Origin: Hippopus hippopus
Lineage: Eukaryota; Mollusca; Bivalvia; Cardiida; Cardiidae
DNA length: 64,000 bases
NCBI GenBank assembly: GCA_946811185.2
Contig: OX328107.1
Coordinates: 24,945,587 to 25,009,586 of the forward strand
Direction: 5' to 3'
Shown here: in pieces, positions 29,737 through 40,283 of the stretch
Layout of the letters: each line of letters begins with the position of its first letter
Position numbering within the stretch: the first letter of the stretch is position 1
The notes under the pieces: model-generated
What the model saw: the letters and a program-made list of their open reading frames with translations, nothing else
Told to the model about the DNA's origin: nothing
Database searches by the model: none
Position numbers and translations under genes: made by a program

Positions 29737-30975
29737 ATGAAGTCTGCCACTCTTCTGCGCGACATGTTGACGTTATCTGAAAGGAAACAAGTTCGTAATG
29801 TTCTACAGAAGTAGACACACGCTTTCAAGATGTTGGAAAAAACTCAGATGCTGACGTTGCGCACAGAGCAACGTCACATAATCAAACATTGTGTAAGAAG
29901 CAAAATGACTCCTACAGATATAAATTCTTTTCTAGGTAAGAATATGTGCCAGGGCGCTGGTATTTCGCTGGTATAAATGTTTCAGTGATGGGCATGAAGA
30001 TGTGAACAATTTAACACTGAATAGCAGGCCACCAGTGGCAAGTGAACATAACATTAAATCTGTGCAGGCTATGTTACAAGAGGACCGGAGAGAAAGTGGG
30101 AACACTGGTCTGCTGAAATGGACAGTTGTGCATACAATTATGAAAAAACATCTAAACATATCAAAAGTAAAGACCAGATGGATTCCCAGACTCATAGGAA
30201 AAGGCAGCCCATGTAATGGCCTCAAAAGCATAGATACTAAAGAGAGGGGCACAGGTTTTGGGATCGGATAATTACCACAGATGAAACCTACATCACCCTA
30301 TATGAGTCAGAGACAAAGTTTGAATCTGTGGTGTGGAAGCACCCGTCTTCTCCACCTCCAGCTAAGGCAAAAACATCTAGATCAGTAAGACGATACATGT
30401 TCATTTTCTTCATGGATTTCAAAGGGGATGTTAGTCCAACATGCTGTACCTAAAAGGATGACAGTGAATGCTGAACATCATCAGCGGGTAAGTAAGAAGT
30501 AATTTGTAATACAGACAACTACATGCATAAATTGATAAATAAATAGTTAATATTCACAGCATGTAATGATATTCAAGCATATGCCTTAACTTTTTATAGG
30601 TGATTCGCAGAGATCTTACGAATGCTATTCGAAAGATGAGGCCGGCAGCCGAAGTTAATAATCTACTTTTTAATCAAGACAACACCCGCCCCATTTGTTG
30701 TAACGAGACTTTGATGACAATAGATTTCTTGGGATACGAGAGAATTCATTACGCTCCTTACAGTCCTGGCCTAGCCCTGTTTGATTTTGCTGTTTTCCCA
30801 GGCTTAAGTGTCATCTATGCAGTTATGCTATACAAACTTAAAGGACCTTCACAGGGCAGTGAGATCGGCAGCTGCAGGGTATGAGAAAGACTGATATGGA
30901 CAGATTTTTATGCAGTGGGTTGAACGCCACTGTAAGTGCATACATTCTGGTGGAGAATATTTTGAAAAACTGTAA
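29737..30975 (+). pseudogene. Mariner transposase pseudogene with an intron-like insertion
   Basis: Frames change several times, but the mariner order is clear. The start MKSATLLRDMLTLSERKQ runs into an early TAG. SDGHEDVNNLTLNSRPPVAS and MLQEDRRES belong to the DNA-binding half. HLNISKVKTRWIPRL is the linker, and IITTDETYITLYESETK carries the first catalytic Asp. VIRRDLTNAIRKMRPAAEVN, FNQDNTRP (second Asp) and YAPYSPGLALFDF follow, then GGEYFEKL-stop. The third catalytic Asp context SPDLAP reads SPGLAL, so that Asp is lost. A 112-bp GT-AG segment (30488-30599) interrupts the frame exactly between the codons for QR and VIRRDL. Confidence 0.8.
30488..30599 (+). other. Intron-like GT-AG segment inside the mariner transposase
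   Basis: Begins GTAAGTAAG and ends CTTAACTTTTTATAG. Removing it joins CAGCGG to GTGATTCGC without shifting the mariner reading frame. Confidence 0.5.
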
Positions 30976-31229
30976 ATAACCTAACGTCATGAGACATCAA
31001 AGTGCTCCATGAGTTGTTGCCTGTACTTATTTAAATCTTCATTGTATGTGTTCAATTTGCTGCATCTATTTAAAACTTTCAGGAATTGTCCATACTAGGC
31101 ACGCTTGTCAGCTTGAAAAATTTCCACTAGATCCAATGAGCAGTTTTTTTTTAAGATTTTTATTGAGCTAGACAAGTATAGTACAATTTGTACGTGTTAC
31201 AGACAGAGTCAAAAGTACAAAAAATGTAT

Positions 31230-31456
31230 CTAACCCCTTACTACACTATCTTGATACATAATGACCCAAAGCCAATCCCTCAAATGTTTTTGTTGGGGGG
31301 AAGAGAAAATGCTGGAAACCAGCATTCTCTCCTTCTCCAACAATACCTACTAACTTTATATAAAGCAACTATAATTTTTTGGTTGCATTTATTAATCAAC
31401 TGCAAATGCTTTCACATATCTAAAATTTTGTCATGCAGTAAAGAGTTGTTGAGTTA
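31230..31456 (+). mobile_element. Hairpin MITE family H
   Basis: Both hairpin arms share TGTTGG in place of the usual TGTGGG. The left end is CTAACCCCTTACTACACTAT and the right end GAGTTAAG. Confidence 0.8.
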
Positions 31457-31636
31457 AGGAAAGGTTAGATGACAAATTTACAAGTAAAACAAATTATCAG
31501 ACACAGTCTTATTAAAAGCATTAGTATGAGTCTACAATTTTTAATAAAACATAGCTGTAGTAAAAATTCTGCATTGGCTCAGCATGGGTTATTTCCCTTC
31601 GACTTTTGAGCATACTAGTCTTCCATGGCTTACTAG

Positions 31637-31842
31637 ATGACTTAAAAAAAATATTCGACTTTTCCAGATTAAAAGCTATTGCACATAGCAAATTTATCTA
31701 TGACCCAAATGATGGAATTTGGGCAAAAACAAAGCTGAAAAGCGATGGGCCATGAAGGAGACGCTGACCACTAACATCCTTCCACAATGCTCTCAAAGTT
31801 TTTTGAGTGTTGTCTAATTTTATTGTGGCAAAGGGATAAAGA
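31637..31842 (-). mobile_element. Hairpin MITE family H, strongly decayed
   Basis: Order of blocks (GACTTTTCCAGATTAAAAGC, ATGACCCAAATGATGGAATT, CCACAATGCTCTCAAAG) identifies it. The hairpin no longer pairs well. Confidence 0.55.
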
Positions 31843-31904
31843 GCCTATCAAAATGTCTAACAAAAAAGATTAGTGCCATTCGTTACATTTTTCTTTTAGC
31901 CGAA

Positions 31905-32118
31905 CAAAGTAGTTTTCTACTCAAACATATTGAAAGCATTTGCAGATGAGAAAGGTTCAAGCGAGATTAACTTAAATGAAGAATTCTGGCTTTAATAGAA
32001 CAGTTAAGCATTGTGGAGAGGGGAGAAAATGCTGCTTACCAGCATTCTCTCCCCCCTCACAATGCCCTTCAAAAGTTCTCTTAGTCAGGGTTTTCAGTAA
32101 CCTGGACCATGCGGCCAA
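31905..32118 (-). mobile_element. Hairpin MITE family H with GGGG/CCCC arms
   Basis: The hairpin at 32008-32070 keeps pairing although both arms changed AAAAGG/CCTTTT to GGGG/CCCC and AACATTG to GCATTG. Confidence 0.75.
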
Positions 32119-32119
32119 G

Positions 32120-33254
32120 GGTCACATATTTAAATTCAGTTTTAAATAAGCTTAAAAACAATTTACTAAAATTATTTGACTTGCTAGCTAAAAAAAAAAA
32201 CACCCAAACAAAAAGGAAAGAAAAAAGAATGAAGAAAAAAAAGGGGGGTGGCTGTTGGGGAGATTTGGATAGAAAAAAATACAAAATAATATTTAGAAGG
32301 CTGTTGGTATAGACTATTTGGGATTCTGTCGAATTGATGTATTTAGGAAAGACAAAACTGTCTTATAATTTGTCCAAGCAAGCAGTCGGTGGAAGGCCCC
32401 AGTGGTGTACCTTTTCAAACTAAAATCTTCTGCATAGGATAAATATGACAGTCATAGTATGGATTTAATTATCAAAACTGATGATACAGTTTGACATATA
32501 GAACATGTGTACACTTAATGTTTGAAATGCTGGGTTTGCCCCAGTATATACCGGCCCGGCACCTTCCACCAAGATCCTGCAGGTGTGATTTGACAAATTG
32601 AAATAAATCATCAATAGATGAATGAAGCTGGGAAAATTGTTTAAACAATATTCATCCTTTTTTGTATTATCTGAAGGACGGTTTTTCGTAAACTGTCTGA
32701 ATGTGAAGCACATTATCTAATAAGCCACCCTGTTGCGGAAGTTCACACAGCATGTTGAAACAAATATTTGAAGTAACCGGGCCAAACTCCAACACCGACC
32801 CGTCTCACTGATGCAGTGACCAGTGTGGACTAAGACCAGTCCATGCATGTTTACAAACCATACATACCACTACTATTTTTCCCATTCCGTCTGTCTGACC
32901 TCAAGTACTGCCGAAATAACTTAGGAGTACTTTGAATAAACTGTATAATGTACTGGCTGATCCAGTCAACACCAGTCCCAATGCCAACAAGTCCGCCCCA
33001 GCATGACTCACTATAATTTTGTTATTCAGACTCTATATAAACTGGTATAAAAATCATTACAAAAATGTCATACAATATCTTTACTATTAAGAAGTAAATT
33101 TATGACATACTCTTTCTCCTGTACATCTTGTACTGTGCCTCTTAAAAAATTTCCATCTGGCTACATTGGTCTTGTCTTTTTCGGTTTTGGATGAACACTA
33201 GAATATAATAGGAACTCACCACAAAGAACCAGGTTTCAAAACACAAAATAACAG
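32120..33254. other. No confident gene
   Basis: A purine-rich tract at 32200-32260 (AAAGAAAAAAGAATGAAG) produces low-complexity ORFs on both strands. The remainder is unremarkable. Confidence 0.5.
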
Positions 33255-33474
33255 TTAACTCTTTACCACACCATCATGACCCTAAATGGCCCCGAAAGTG
33301 ATGGCTCTGGAAACAATGTGGGAAAAGGAGAAAATGCTGGCAAACAGCACCCTCTCCACAATGACCTTCACCCCGTCAGAAAGAAATCTTTACTTTAGCA
33401 ACATTTAATCTGTCATCTGCAAATACTTTCAGTTTGGACCATTCCAAAATTTTGTCACTTGGTAAAGAGCTAAA
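33255..33474 (+). mobile_element. Hairpin MITE family H
   Basis: Left TTAA at 33255. The right hairpin arm is shortened (CACCCTCTCCACAATGACC). The right end reads AAGAGCTAAAG, so TTAA has become CTAA. Confidence 0.8.
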
Positions 33475-34121
33475 GCGAATCTATGATATTCAACATCATC
33501 ACAAATCACATCTCAAGCCACACTGACAAAAATATTAGACTATAATGTGTTTATTCAAAACACCATCAGAAAAAGACTCAACTTTCATCATCTTGACTCA
33601 ATTTTTCATTCATTATTTCGCTACATGTTCTTTTCAAACTATATTTACATATTACGAATAGATCTAATTTCAATAAAAAATGCTTCAAGTCTTTAAGGTG
33701 GTTTAGCCCAGGTTTTTTGTAAAGCCTATCGGATATCACATTGTTTTACTCAAACAAGACTGTGTTCAAACTTCAAATGTATTTACGTACCATAAAAATC
33801 TCAACTGCAATCATATTGACAAAAATATATAATTTTGAAGTGTTCCATTGATGACGCAGCCATTTCAACTAAGTCTGTGTACATAAGCGTTTGCACTTAA
33901 ATGACCTTCTATCACCCGGTGAAACTCTGGCTGCCGAGCTCCGGGTTTGACCAAGATGTTGCGAATGAAATATGTGTGAACCTAAATAATACTAATCAGG
34001 CAGAGCAAATATTCTTCAACCAATCACAATCCTTGGTAAGAGACATAAACAAGAGGCACAGTACAAAATAAACAATGTCACATGTTGTACAGCTAAAATA
34101 GTCTAGTTTCAAAACCCATTT
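33475..34121. other. No recognisable feature
   Basis: AT-rich, no repeat or coding exon identified. Confidence 0.5.
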
Positions 34122-34319
34122 TTAACCCTGAAGCTGCCAAGCACAACTCATTGACCTTAAGCTGACAAAGTAGATCAAGATCAGACCGCACAGAATGTGT
34201 AGACTGATCCTGAATCTACATTGTCTGATACAAACTTTTTTTTTTCCTTTAAATACCTTTGATTTTTACTATAAAGGCTTTGAATTTTCATCTCACTTAT
34301 TTAACAGGTTTAGGGTTAA
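34122..34319 (+). mobile_element. Foldback MITE family F, TTAA both ends
   Basis: TTAA at 34122 and 34316, hairpin TAGATCAAGATCAGACCGCA / TGTAGACTGATCCTGAATCT. The next element starts 5 bp after its end. Confidence 0.85.
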
Positions 34320-34324
34320 AATAG

Positions 34325-35322
34325 ACTAGAGGCCCTTAAGGGCCTGAAATCGCTCTACTGGCAGTGATTTTGCTTTTTTGCTAGCATACATTATAAATTC
34401 ATGATGCAAACAGAAAAAAACACAAAAATTTTTCTTGCAACTGGGCTTGAACCCACTCAGACAGCATAAGTAGGCATGGTGAATTGAACAAACAGTGAAA
34501 CAAAAAAATGAAGTGCAATTTCTCAAAACTAATTGTTTGGAATCCAGCCAAATTTGATAGGCTTTCAGAACGCCTTGTATTAAACAATCCTTGCAAATTT
34601 CAAAGAAATGTGAATAATAATGTGGACTTTGTTGAGTAAACGATACTAAGTCATCAAATGGCTGCTTTTCCTGAGCCGTTTACTAGATTTTCTTCACTTT
34701 TAATAGAGTTCTATCCCTTGATGAATCAAATAATCTTTGCAAGTTTCACAAGATTTGGATCAACACTGTGGCCTTCATTGCTTAAACAAGAAATGGAAAT
34801 TTTCAACTTTGAATGGCTACTTTTCCCATACTAATTGTCAGATTTTTTTCAAAATCAATACGGTTCAAGCTGTTTATGATACAAAGCAACTGTGCAAGTT
34901 TCATGAAAATCCAACCACAAATGCTGACTTCATCACGTAAACAAGAAATGGAAATTTTTAACTTTAAATGGCTACTTTTCCCATACTGTTTGTTGGATTT
35001 TTTTTCAAAATCAAAAGGGTTGAAGCTATTGATGAGATAAACAAAGTGTGAAAGTTTCACAAAAATCTGATTACAAATACAGACTTTATCATGAAAACAA
35101 GAAATGGAAATTTTCAACTTGAAATGGCTACTTTTCCCATACTGTTTGTTGGATTTTTTTCAAAGTCAATAGGCTTGAAGCTATTGATGAGATAAACAAT
35201 CACGAAAATCTGACCAGAAATGAATACTTTATCGCGTAAACAAGAAAAAGACTAACGGATGGACGGACAGACAGCCATGGCGATTCCAGTATACCCTCCT
35301 CAACTTCATTGTGGGGGTATAA
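34325..35322 (+). mobile_element. ACTAGAG-class element with a tandem body
   Basis: 5' end ACTAGAGGCCCTTAAGGGCC (a hairpin). The body has three to four units of about 150 bp with TGGCTACTTTTCCCATACTG and AAACAAGAAATGGAAATTTT. Then the linker GGATGGACGGACAGACAG, and the 3' hairpin CAGTATACCCTCCTC...GTGGGGGTATAATAA. Both ends and the body are complete, so this is one of the best examples of the modular class. Confidence 0.8.
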
Positions 35323-35367
35323 TAAGCAGTAATTATATGAAGGTAAGGTGCCTGTTTTACCTAAGGT

Positions 35368-35475
35368 GACTATCAAAGACAGAAATCAACATTTGACCTA
35401 CCTTCATTTTGTCATCTGCAAATGCTTTAAGTTTGGTCAAGCTCAAAATTTTTTTGTTTGGTAAAGAGCTAAAAG
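35368..35475 (+). mobile_element. Hairpin MITE family H, 3' part only
   Basis: ACTATCAAAGACAGAAATCA to TTGGTAAAGAGCTAAAAGG; the hairpin and 5' part are missing. Confidence 0.7.
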
Positions 35476-35650
35476 GCCTCTTCACTTGTGCTGCAAATTA
35501 AAACTTCTTGTAACCTACCAATGAATGCATACATTTTTCTTTGCAACTGTCAAATAACTGTACAGCTACATTCAGTAAAAAGGTGCGACTTTTAGTGTTG
35601 AAATCATATGATGGTTGTTTTGCAGTCCGTAAAGTCCGTCTTTTGTTATT

Positions 35651-35840
35651 ATCCCCCGCCGAAGGCGAGGGATATAGTTTTAGCTTTGTCTGTCCATCCT
35701 TCTGACCATCCATTCTTTAGTCCTTCCTTCCGTCCGTCCGTCATCCGTGTGTCCATCCGGGAGAATATCTCCAATACCATTGGACGGAATTTCTTGAAAC
35801 TTTATATGTGTGTACAATAACCCATTCCGCCGATGATTTT
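35651..35840 (-). mobile_element. Short hairpin-ended repeat with TCCGTCCG tract
   Basis: TTATCCCCCGCCGAAGGCGA then GGGATA forms a hairpin, followed by a CTGTCCATCC/TTCCGTCCG tract, like the 3' ends of the modular class read in reverse. Confidence 0.55.
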
Positions 35841-36127
35841 CTTTTTATTCGATGCAAAATGGCTGGATGGCTGGGAGCTATTTTAAGTTACGCAGTAAAT
35901 TTTTCGGCAGGGGATATCATTTCAACGAAATTGCTTGTTGTATCAAATATGACATATATTGTACTGATTTGTATATAAACCCTTTTAATTGACACATGTT
36001 TGTCCATACTCTTAATGGTATGATTGAAATGCATTTTAACACCTGCATATATGACTTTTTGTCACTACTGGGCCTTTAATCCAGTGAAAAATCATTGTTG
36101 ATATTTGGCGAGATCATAATAATCTGA

Positions 36128-36233
36128 ATAGCCCCCTTTAACTTCACAAGTGCAGGTGAGCTAAAAAGGTTCTTACTAACATAGCCCCCTTTAACTTCAC
36201 AAGTGCAGGTGAGCTAAAAAGGTTCTTACTAAC
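36128..36233. repeat. Perfect tandem duplication, 2 x 53 bp
   Basis: Identical units 36128-36180 and 36181-36233 beginning ATAGCCCCCTTTAACTTCAC and containing CAGGTGAGCTAAAAAGG, which resembles the 3' end of the ACAAGAG class. The identity points to a recent event. Confidence 0.95.
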
Positions 36234-36479
36234 AAATTCAAAAATGTAACATTAACAATGCCTTTGTAATTGTTTTACTTTAAGCGCTTCAGATAAAAAG
36301 ACTTTATTTTTTCCTATGAACTGGCATTATGGCATCTTGTTAAAAACACCCTCATCGAGGTAATTCTGATGAGATGTAACAATGTTTCGATAGAATAAAT
36401 ACAACAAAGGATCTGAAATTATCATCAGATATGCCTGTATGTCTTTACCTTGAAAATTCATGAATAATGTGAATTCAAA

Positions 36480-37085
36480 ATATTTTACCTTTTCTGTGAT
36501 CTTCTTTGTCTGGTTCATGTATGGGTGCTTGATATGGGGGTGGGGCTTACATAACTTCAATGCTGGTATCAAATTTACCCAGACCTAAAGAATATGATAT
36601 GTGAACTCCTCTAATAAGTATTTGCTGTCATCTGCTGTTGGGAGGAGGGAAGCCAGGTCATAATTTTTTAAATCAGTCTCCTGTCTGTCATCTCTCATTT
36701 CCTGACAACCTGTTTTTGTAAGCTATGCACTGAAACAGATGATGGTCTTTGTTCTGATTTTTTTTTTAAGACATATGTCTGACCTTCACAAGAAAATCTA
36801 CATTATAGCCTACAAACTGGTATCCAGGATGCATCAACTCTGTGTGAGACTTAAGCTCTGACCCAATCACCTTTTCTTTGATTTCTGTATTTGCTGCCTT
36901 CAGTTTTTTTAAAAGTTTCCTCTCTGTCTCTACATCTTCTTCCACCTGTTTCTTCCATAACAAGAGTGGCTGATCAACGTCTTTCCCAAATGACTGAAAA
37001 ATTCTTGAGGCTGTCTTATAACTTACACATAGGTTTAAACTAGTCAAGGTTTTGAAGGTTTAAACTAGTCAAGGTTTTGAATAGT
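36480..37085 (-). pseudogene. DUF6589-like protein fragment
   Basis: The open part (37047-36769) contains SYKTASRIFQSFGKDVD, a lysine/glutamate-rich helix (EDVETERKLLKKLKAANTEI), GYQFVGYNVDFLVKVRHMS, then stop. The reading then continues in register as NQNKDHHLFQCIAYKNRLSG. The block VGxNVDFLVKVRHM...NQNKDHH is what I know from DUF6589 proteins, a transposon-associated family of molluscs and cnidarians; this comes from memory of the motif. Weaker matches continue to about 36480 (ADDSKYLLEEFTYHIL-like and WVNLIPALKLCKP). Stops and frameshifts make it a pseudogene. A 2 x 25-bp tandem duplication lies at its upstream edge. Confidence 0.5.
37031..37080. repeat. Perfect tandem duplication, 2 x 25 bp
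   Basis: AGGTTTAAACTAGTCAAGGT then TTTGA, twice, identical. Confidence 0.95.
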
Positions 37086-37089
37086 CTTT

Positions 37090-37990
37090 TTTTTGGCCCA
37101 GCCCTCTTCCGGGTTACAGCCATCAGTTTTTCTACTAAGCTAAGGCCTTGACTGTATATAACTTAGTCATAGAATAGCTTTCAAGTATATACTGCATCAT
37201 TTTCATGGAAATATATTTTTCAAGCCCAGCATAGTGCATATTTTTCTAGGTAACATACACATATTAAATACTAATTGACATGAAATTTTGTCAAAATTAC
37301 GACAAAAACATTCAAAATTATCCAAAGCTGATTAAGCTTGGAAAGCGGCTTCTTTTCTGTGTGATAGTAGTTCTTAAATCATGCAGAGTTCATAATGTAT
37401 GTATACAAACATAGGTGAAACTTTGTAAAAATGGGTTCAAGGCTGGTGAAATTCAAAATTTGGTAGCTTTAAACATGGAACTACATGGCAAAATGAAGCA
37501 AAGTGATAAAATACGTTAGGAAAAAATTCAGATTTTTATATGCCTAATGGTAATGTTTCGTGAGAATGAGTCTTATACAGTTGAATATATATAAACAAGC
37601 ACATAATGAATTTAGCACATAATGAATTGTAAGAAGTTCAAAGAATAACAATCTATGAAAATAAATACATATTTTGTTCAAGTAAGATTGCATACTGCTA
37701 CTATCTGCTTATATATAAATAAAGATTGAAGAGTAAATGTAGTATCTATATATTTACTTTACATTAAATTCTTCTATTCTTCTTTTCAGCACAAATATCA
37801 AAGCTCTCTCGAATTCAAAGGTGCCTATATCTGGGCCATTTATTGAGAGATTCATCAGATTTTCTAATAGTCAAGGAGCCCATGTTGAAAAGGGGGATTA
37901 AAACTAAACCTGCCACAAGTGGACGAATACCCCAACCTAGTGCTTTGTTATTGACTGACTTCCCCTTTTCAAACTCAAAATGTAAAAATA
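37090..37990. other. No recognisable feature
   Basis: AT-rich sequence; a strong pyrimidine tract and AG at 37770-37790 is not followed by a convincing exon. Confidence 0.45.
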
Positions 37991-37992
37991 AC

Positions 37993-38530
37993 AAAGGGAA
38001 AATACTCAAAAATTTCAAAAGACACAGTAATAGATTGTGTGACTGCTGCACTTATCCTCATATGATCTACCTGCATATGAAATTTGAAATCAATAGCTTT
38101 TACAATTTGGCAGTTATGCTCTGGACAAAAATCCAAACATGTAAAAGAACAAAAGGAAATAAATCCAAAAAATTATGACAGAGTTATTGATCTTTTGCAC
38201 TGCACTTCTCCTCAATGTGAACTATCTGCATATGCAGTATGAAGCCAATAGCTCTCATGCTTTTGAAGATATGCTCCAGAAAAAAATCCAATAGCAAAAT
38301 AACAAAGGGCAATAACTCCAAAAGTAATGAGGTCAGAGTTATGGATCTTGTGCACTGCACTTCATCTTAATGTGATCTATCTGTATATGAAGTTTAAAGC
38401 TGATAGCTCCTATACTATGGAAGAAATGCTCCAGACAAAAATCCAACATGTGAAATAACAAAGAAAAATAATGAGGTCATAGTTCTGTATCTTACGCACT
38501 GCACTTTTTCTGAATGTGATGTATTGTAAC
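37993..38530 (+). repeat. Tandem repeat, about 3.5 units of 155 bp
   Basis: Units contain AAAGGGCAATAACTCCAAAA, GAGTTATGGATCTTGTGCAC then TGCACTTC, and GAAATGCTCCAGACAAAAAT. The same three boxes occur in the otherwise diverged array at 59.8-64 kb. Confidence 0.8.
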
Positions 38531-38940
38531 AACCCAAATTTCACCAACTTATATATATTCATTCCCTTTTTAAGATAATCGTCGTCATCCTGTTATTGTG
38601 CTGTAAACAACGAAGTTCAGTATAGCAGTTAGACACCAACAATATGTTATAATTCTTACCATGAAGTCTATGTCACTAACATAGTCAGGTTTATATGCAT
38701 CTCTCAGAAGAAATGGTGTTCTTCAGAGTTACAACACATGAATTCTCCCATCCTTTACCCCAACCAGTCATTTTACATTGTGCACATACTCTGCGCCACT
38801 AATATCTCCTGTAATGGACATGGATACAGCGTAAATATTATTCAGTTTTAAACACTGCCCTAGTAACAAACCTTAAGTAACACTAACATCATTCAAGGAT
38901 CCCATTAGAACTTAAAATCAGCTTACGTTTACATTTCCCA
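38531..38940. other. No recognisable feature
   Basis: Unique AT-rich sequence upstream of a promoter-like segment. Confidence 0.5.
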
Positions 38941-38959
38941 GATTTTACAATCCTTTAGG

Positions 38960-39010
38960 TCAGCCATCTTGGATGATGTGACGCACACACTGTGACGTCA
39001 TGTGATGCAA
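38960..39010 (+). promoter_or_regulatory. Promoter-like segment with YY1-like and CRE sites
   Basis: CCATCTTGG (38964-38972), a YY1-type core common just downstream of start sites of housekeeping genes, lies 20 bp from a perfect palindromic CRE, TGACGTCA (38993-39000). The combination suggests, but does not prove, a + strand transcription start near here. Confidence 0.35.
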
Positions 39011-39176
39011 TAAAACTGGAACGCACGGCAGAATTTGGATATGTTTTTGTTCAGCTTCTTGATAGAGTAGATCTATTGGCATCATGAATTCTATAAAGGT
39101 TTTTCTACTTTTGAAATTATTATTGTAAATTTCGTGAGTTAAAAATAGGAAAATAAGCTGTAATATAATTTCGGGA

Positions 39177-39377
39177 ATGGTTTATCCAAATGGGCATCAG
39201 TTACGGCGTTTCAATGGAATTAGTGTAGTTTTCTCACCAGTGTTGGAAGTTTGTGAGAACGCGAATCTGTGTAGTTTCTGGTGTATTTGTGAGCTATTGT
39301 TTATTCATCAAGTGAATGGATTTGTGTCTATTGTGTCATCTGTGCTGGATTATTTACGTTTCCAAACAATTTTTTAA
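39177..39377 (+). CDS. Small ORF downstream of the promoter-like segment
   Basis: 66 codons beginning MVYPNGHQLRRFNGISVVFS. It is unrecognised and could be a first coding exon or chance; no convincing donor was identified. Confidence 0.15.
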   Translation: MVYPNGHQLRRFNGISVVFSPVLEVCENANLCSFWCICELLFIHQVNGFVSIVSSVLDYLRFQTIF

Positions 39378-39865
39378 TCACTCTGGGTTTGTTATTCTCA
39401 AAATGATTAAAGGTAGCATTTTGCAAAACAGGATTTACTTAAATCGAACAACAGAGACTGCCCTTCACAGCATAATATTTGCGAATGACAAAGCATGTTA
39501 GAAAATACGGAATTATGCTCAATGAGATCACTGATCATTTATTCCTAGAGATGGGCAGTTATTATTGGTGCATCACTCATGTGGAATAGTGCAAATAAAA
39601 AGCAATCTATCATTTTTAATATGGGAAACATCATATCCTGGAGATAACAATAAGCCCATGATCTTGATACCAGATGGGAAAAAAAAATGTTCATCTATTC
39701 ATGCACAGTAATACAATTATGCTAGTATTAAATGAGTAGGGGCTTCATACAGTCAAATTATATTGCAGCAGACACTGCCATTTTGAAATATGACAAGTAC
39801 CTCCATATGCATGTGTGATAGAGAGAGAGAAAAACAAAACCTATGCACAAGCCTTTTGCCCATAG

Positions 39866-39963
39866 AAGAAATAAAAGGAGTCATTGCTATCTATCAGACA
39901 TGGTATATAATAAATGGCCAGCCATATTTAGTAACACTCATGGTTGACAACAAAGTACTACAG
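39866..39963 (+). CDS. Candidate internal exon, unknown gene
   Basis: Acceptor-like CCTTTTGCCCATAG, then two bases and 32 codons: EIKGVIAIYQTWYIINGQPY, LVTLMVDNKVLQ, then the donor CAG|GTAATT. It ends in phase 0, which fits the phase-0 start of the candidate exon at 44479. The peptide looks natural, alternating hydrophobic strands and turns. I do not recognise it. Confidence 0.35.
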
Positions 39964-40283
39964 GTAATTCGATGCCATTTTTGGTATTTAACTGAGTGCA
40001 ATGATTGATTTAGACCCCTTTTGCGTTGGCAGGGTTCATTCATTCTTGATTTAGTATCAAAACTTTAACAGTTTTGAAAAAAAAAAATGGTTGCAATTAT
40101 GCCACCTCATGTACATCAAGTTCTGGGTTATCAATTTAATGCTAACCACTGTACCAGTCCTACCATTGCATCGTTGAAACAAAATATAGTACATAAAGTC
40201 AATACTTTCCTGTCAGACCCAATGACTCAATTATCTGTCGGATCGATCAGACAGTCCTTTCTTTGAAAAATTTCTTAAATATG

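Larger units (their letters stand above)
29629..31012 (+). mobile_element. Mariner-like element, decayed
   Basis: Inverted ends around GGAGCACTTTGA (29634) and TCAAAGTGCTCC (30997) bound a mariner pseudogene. TA target dinucleotides are not evident next to the ends, so the exact boundaries are uncertain. Confidence 0.75.

Noticed and set aside
32081..32312. Lysine-rich and phenylalanine-rich ORFs on opposite strands
   Set aside because: Low-complexity translations of a purine-rich tract.
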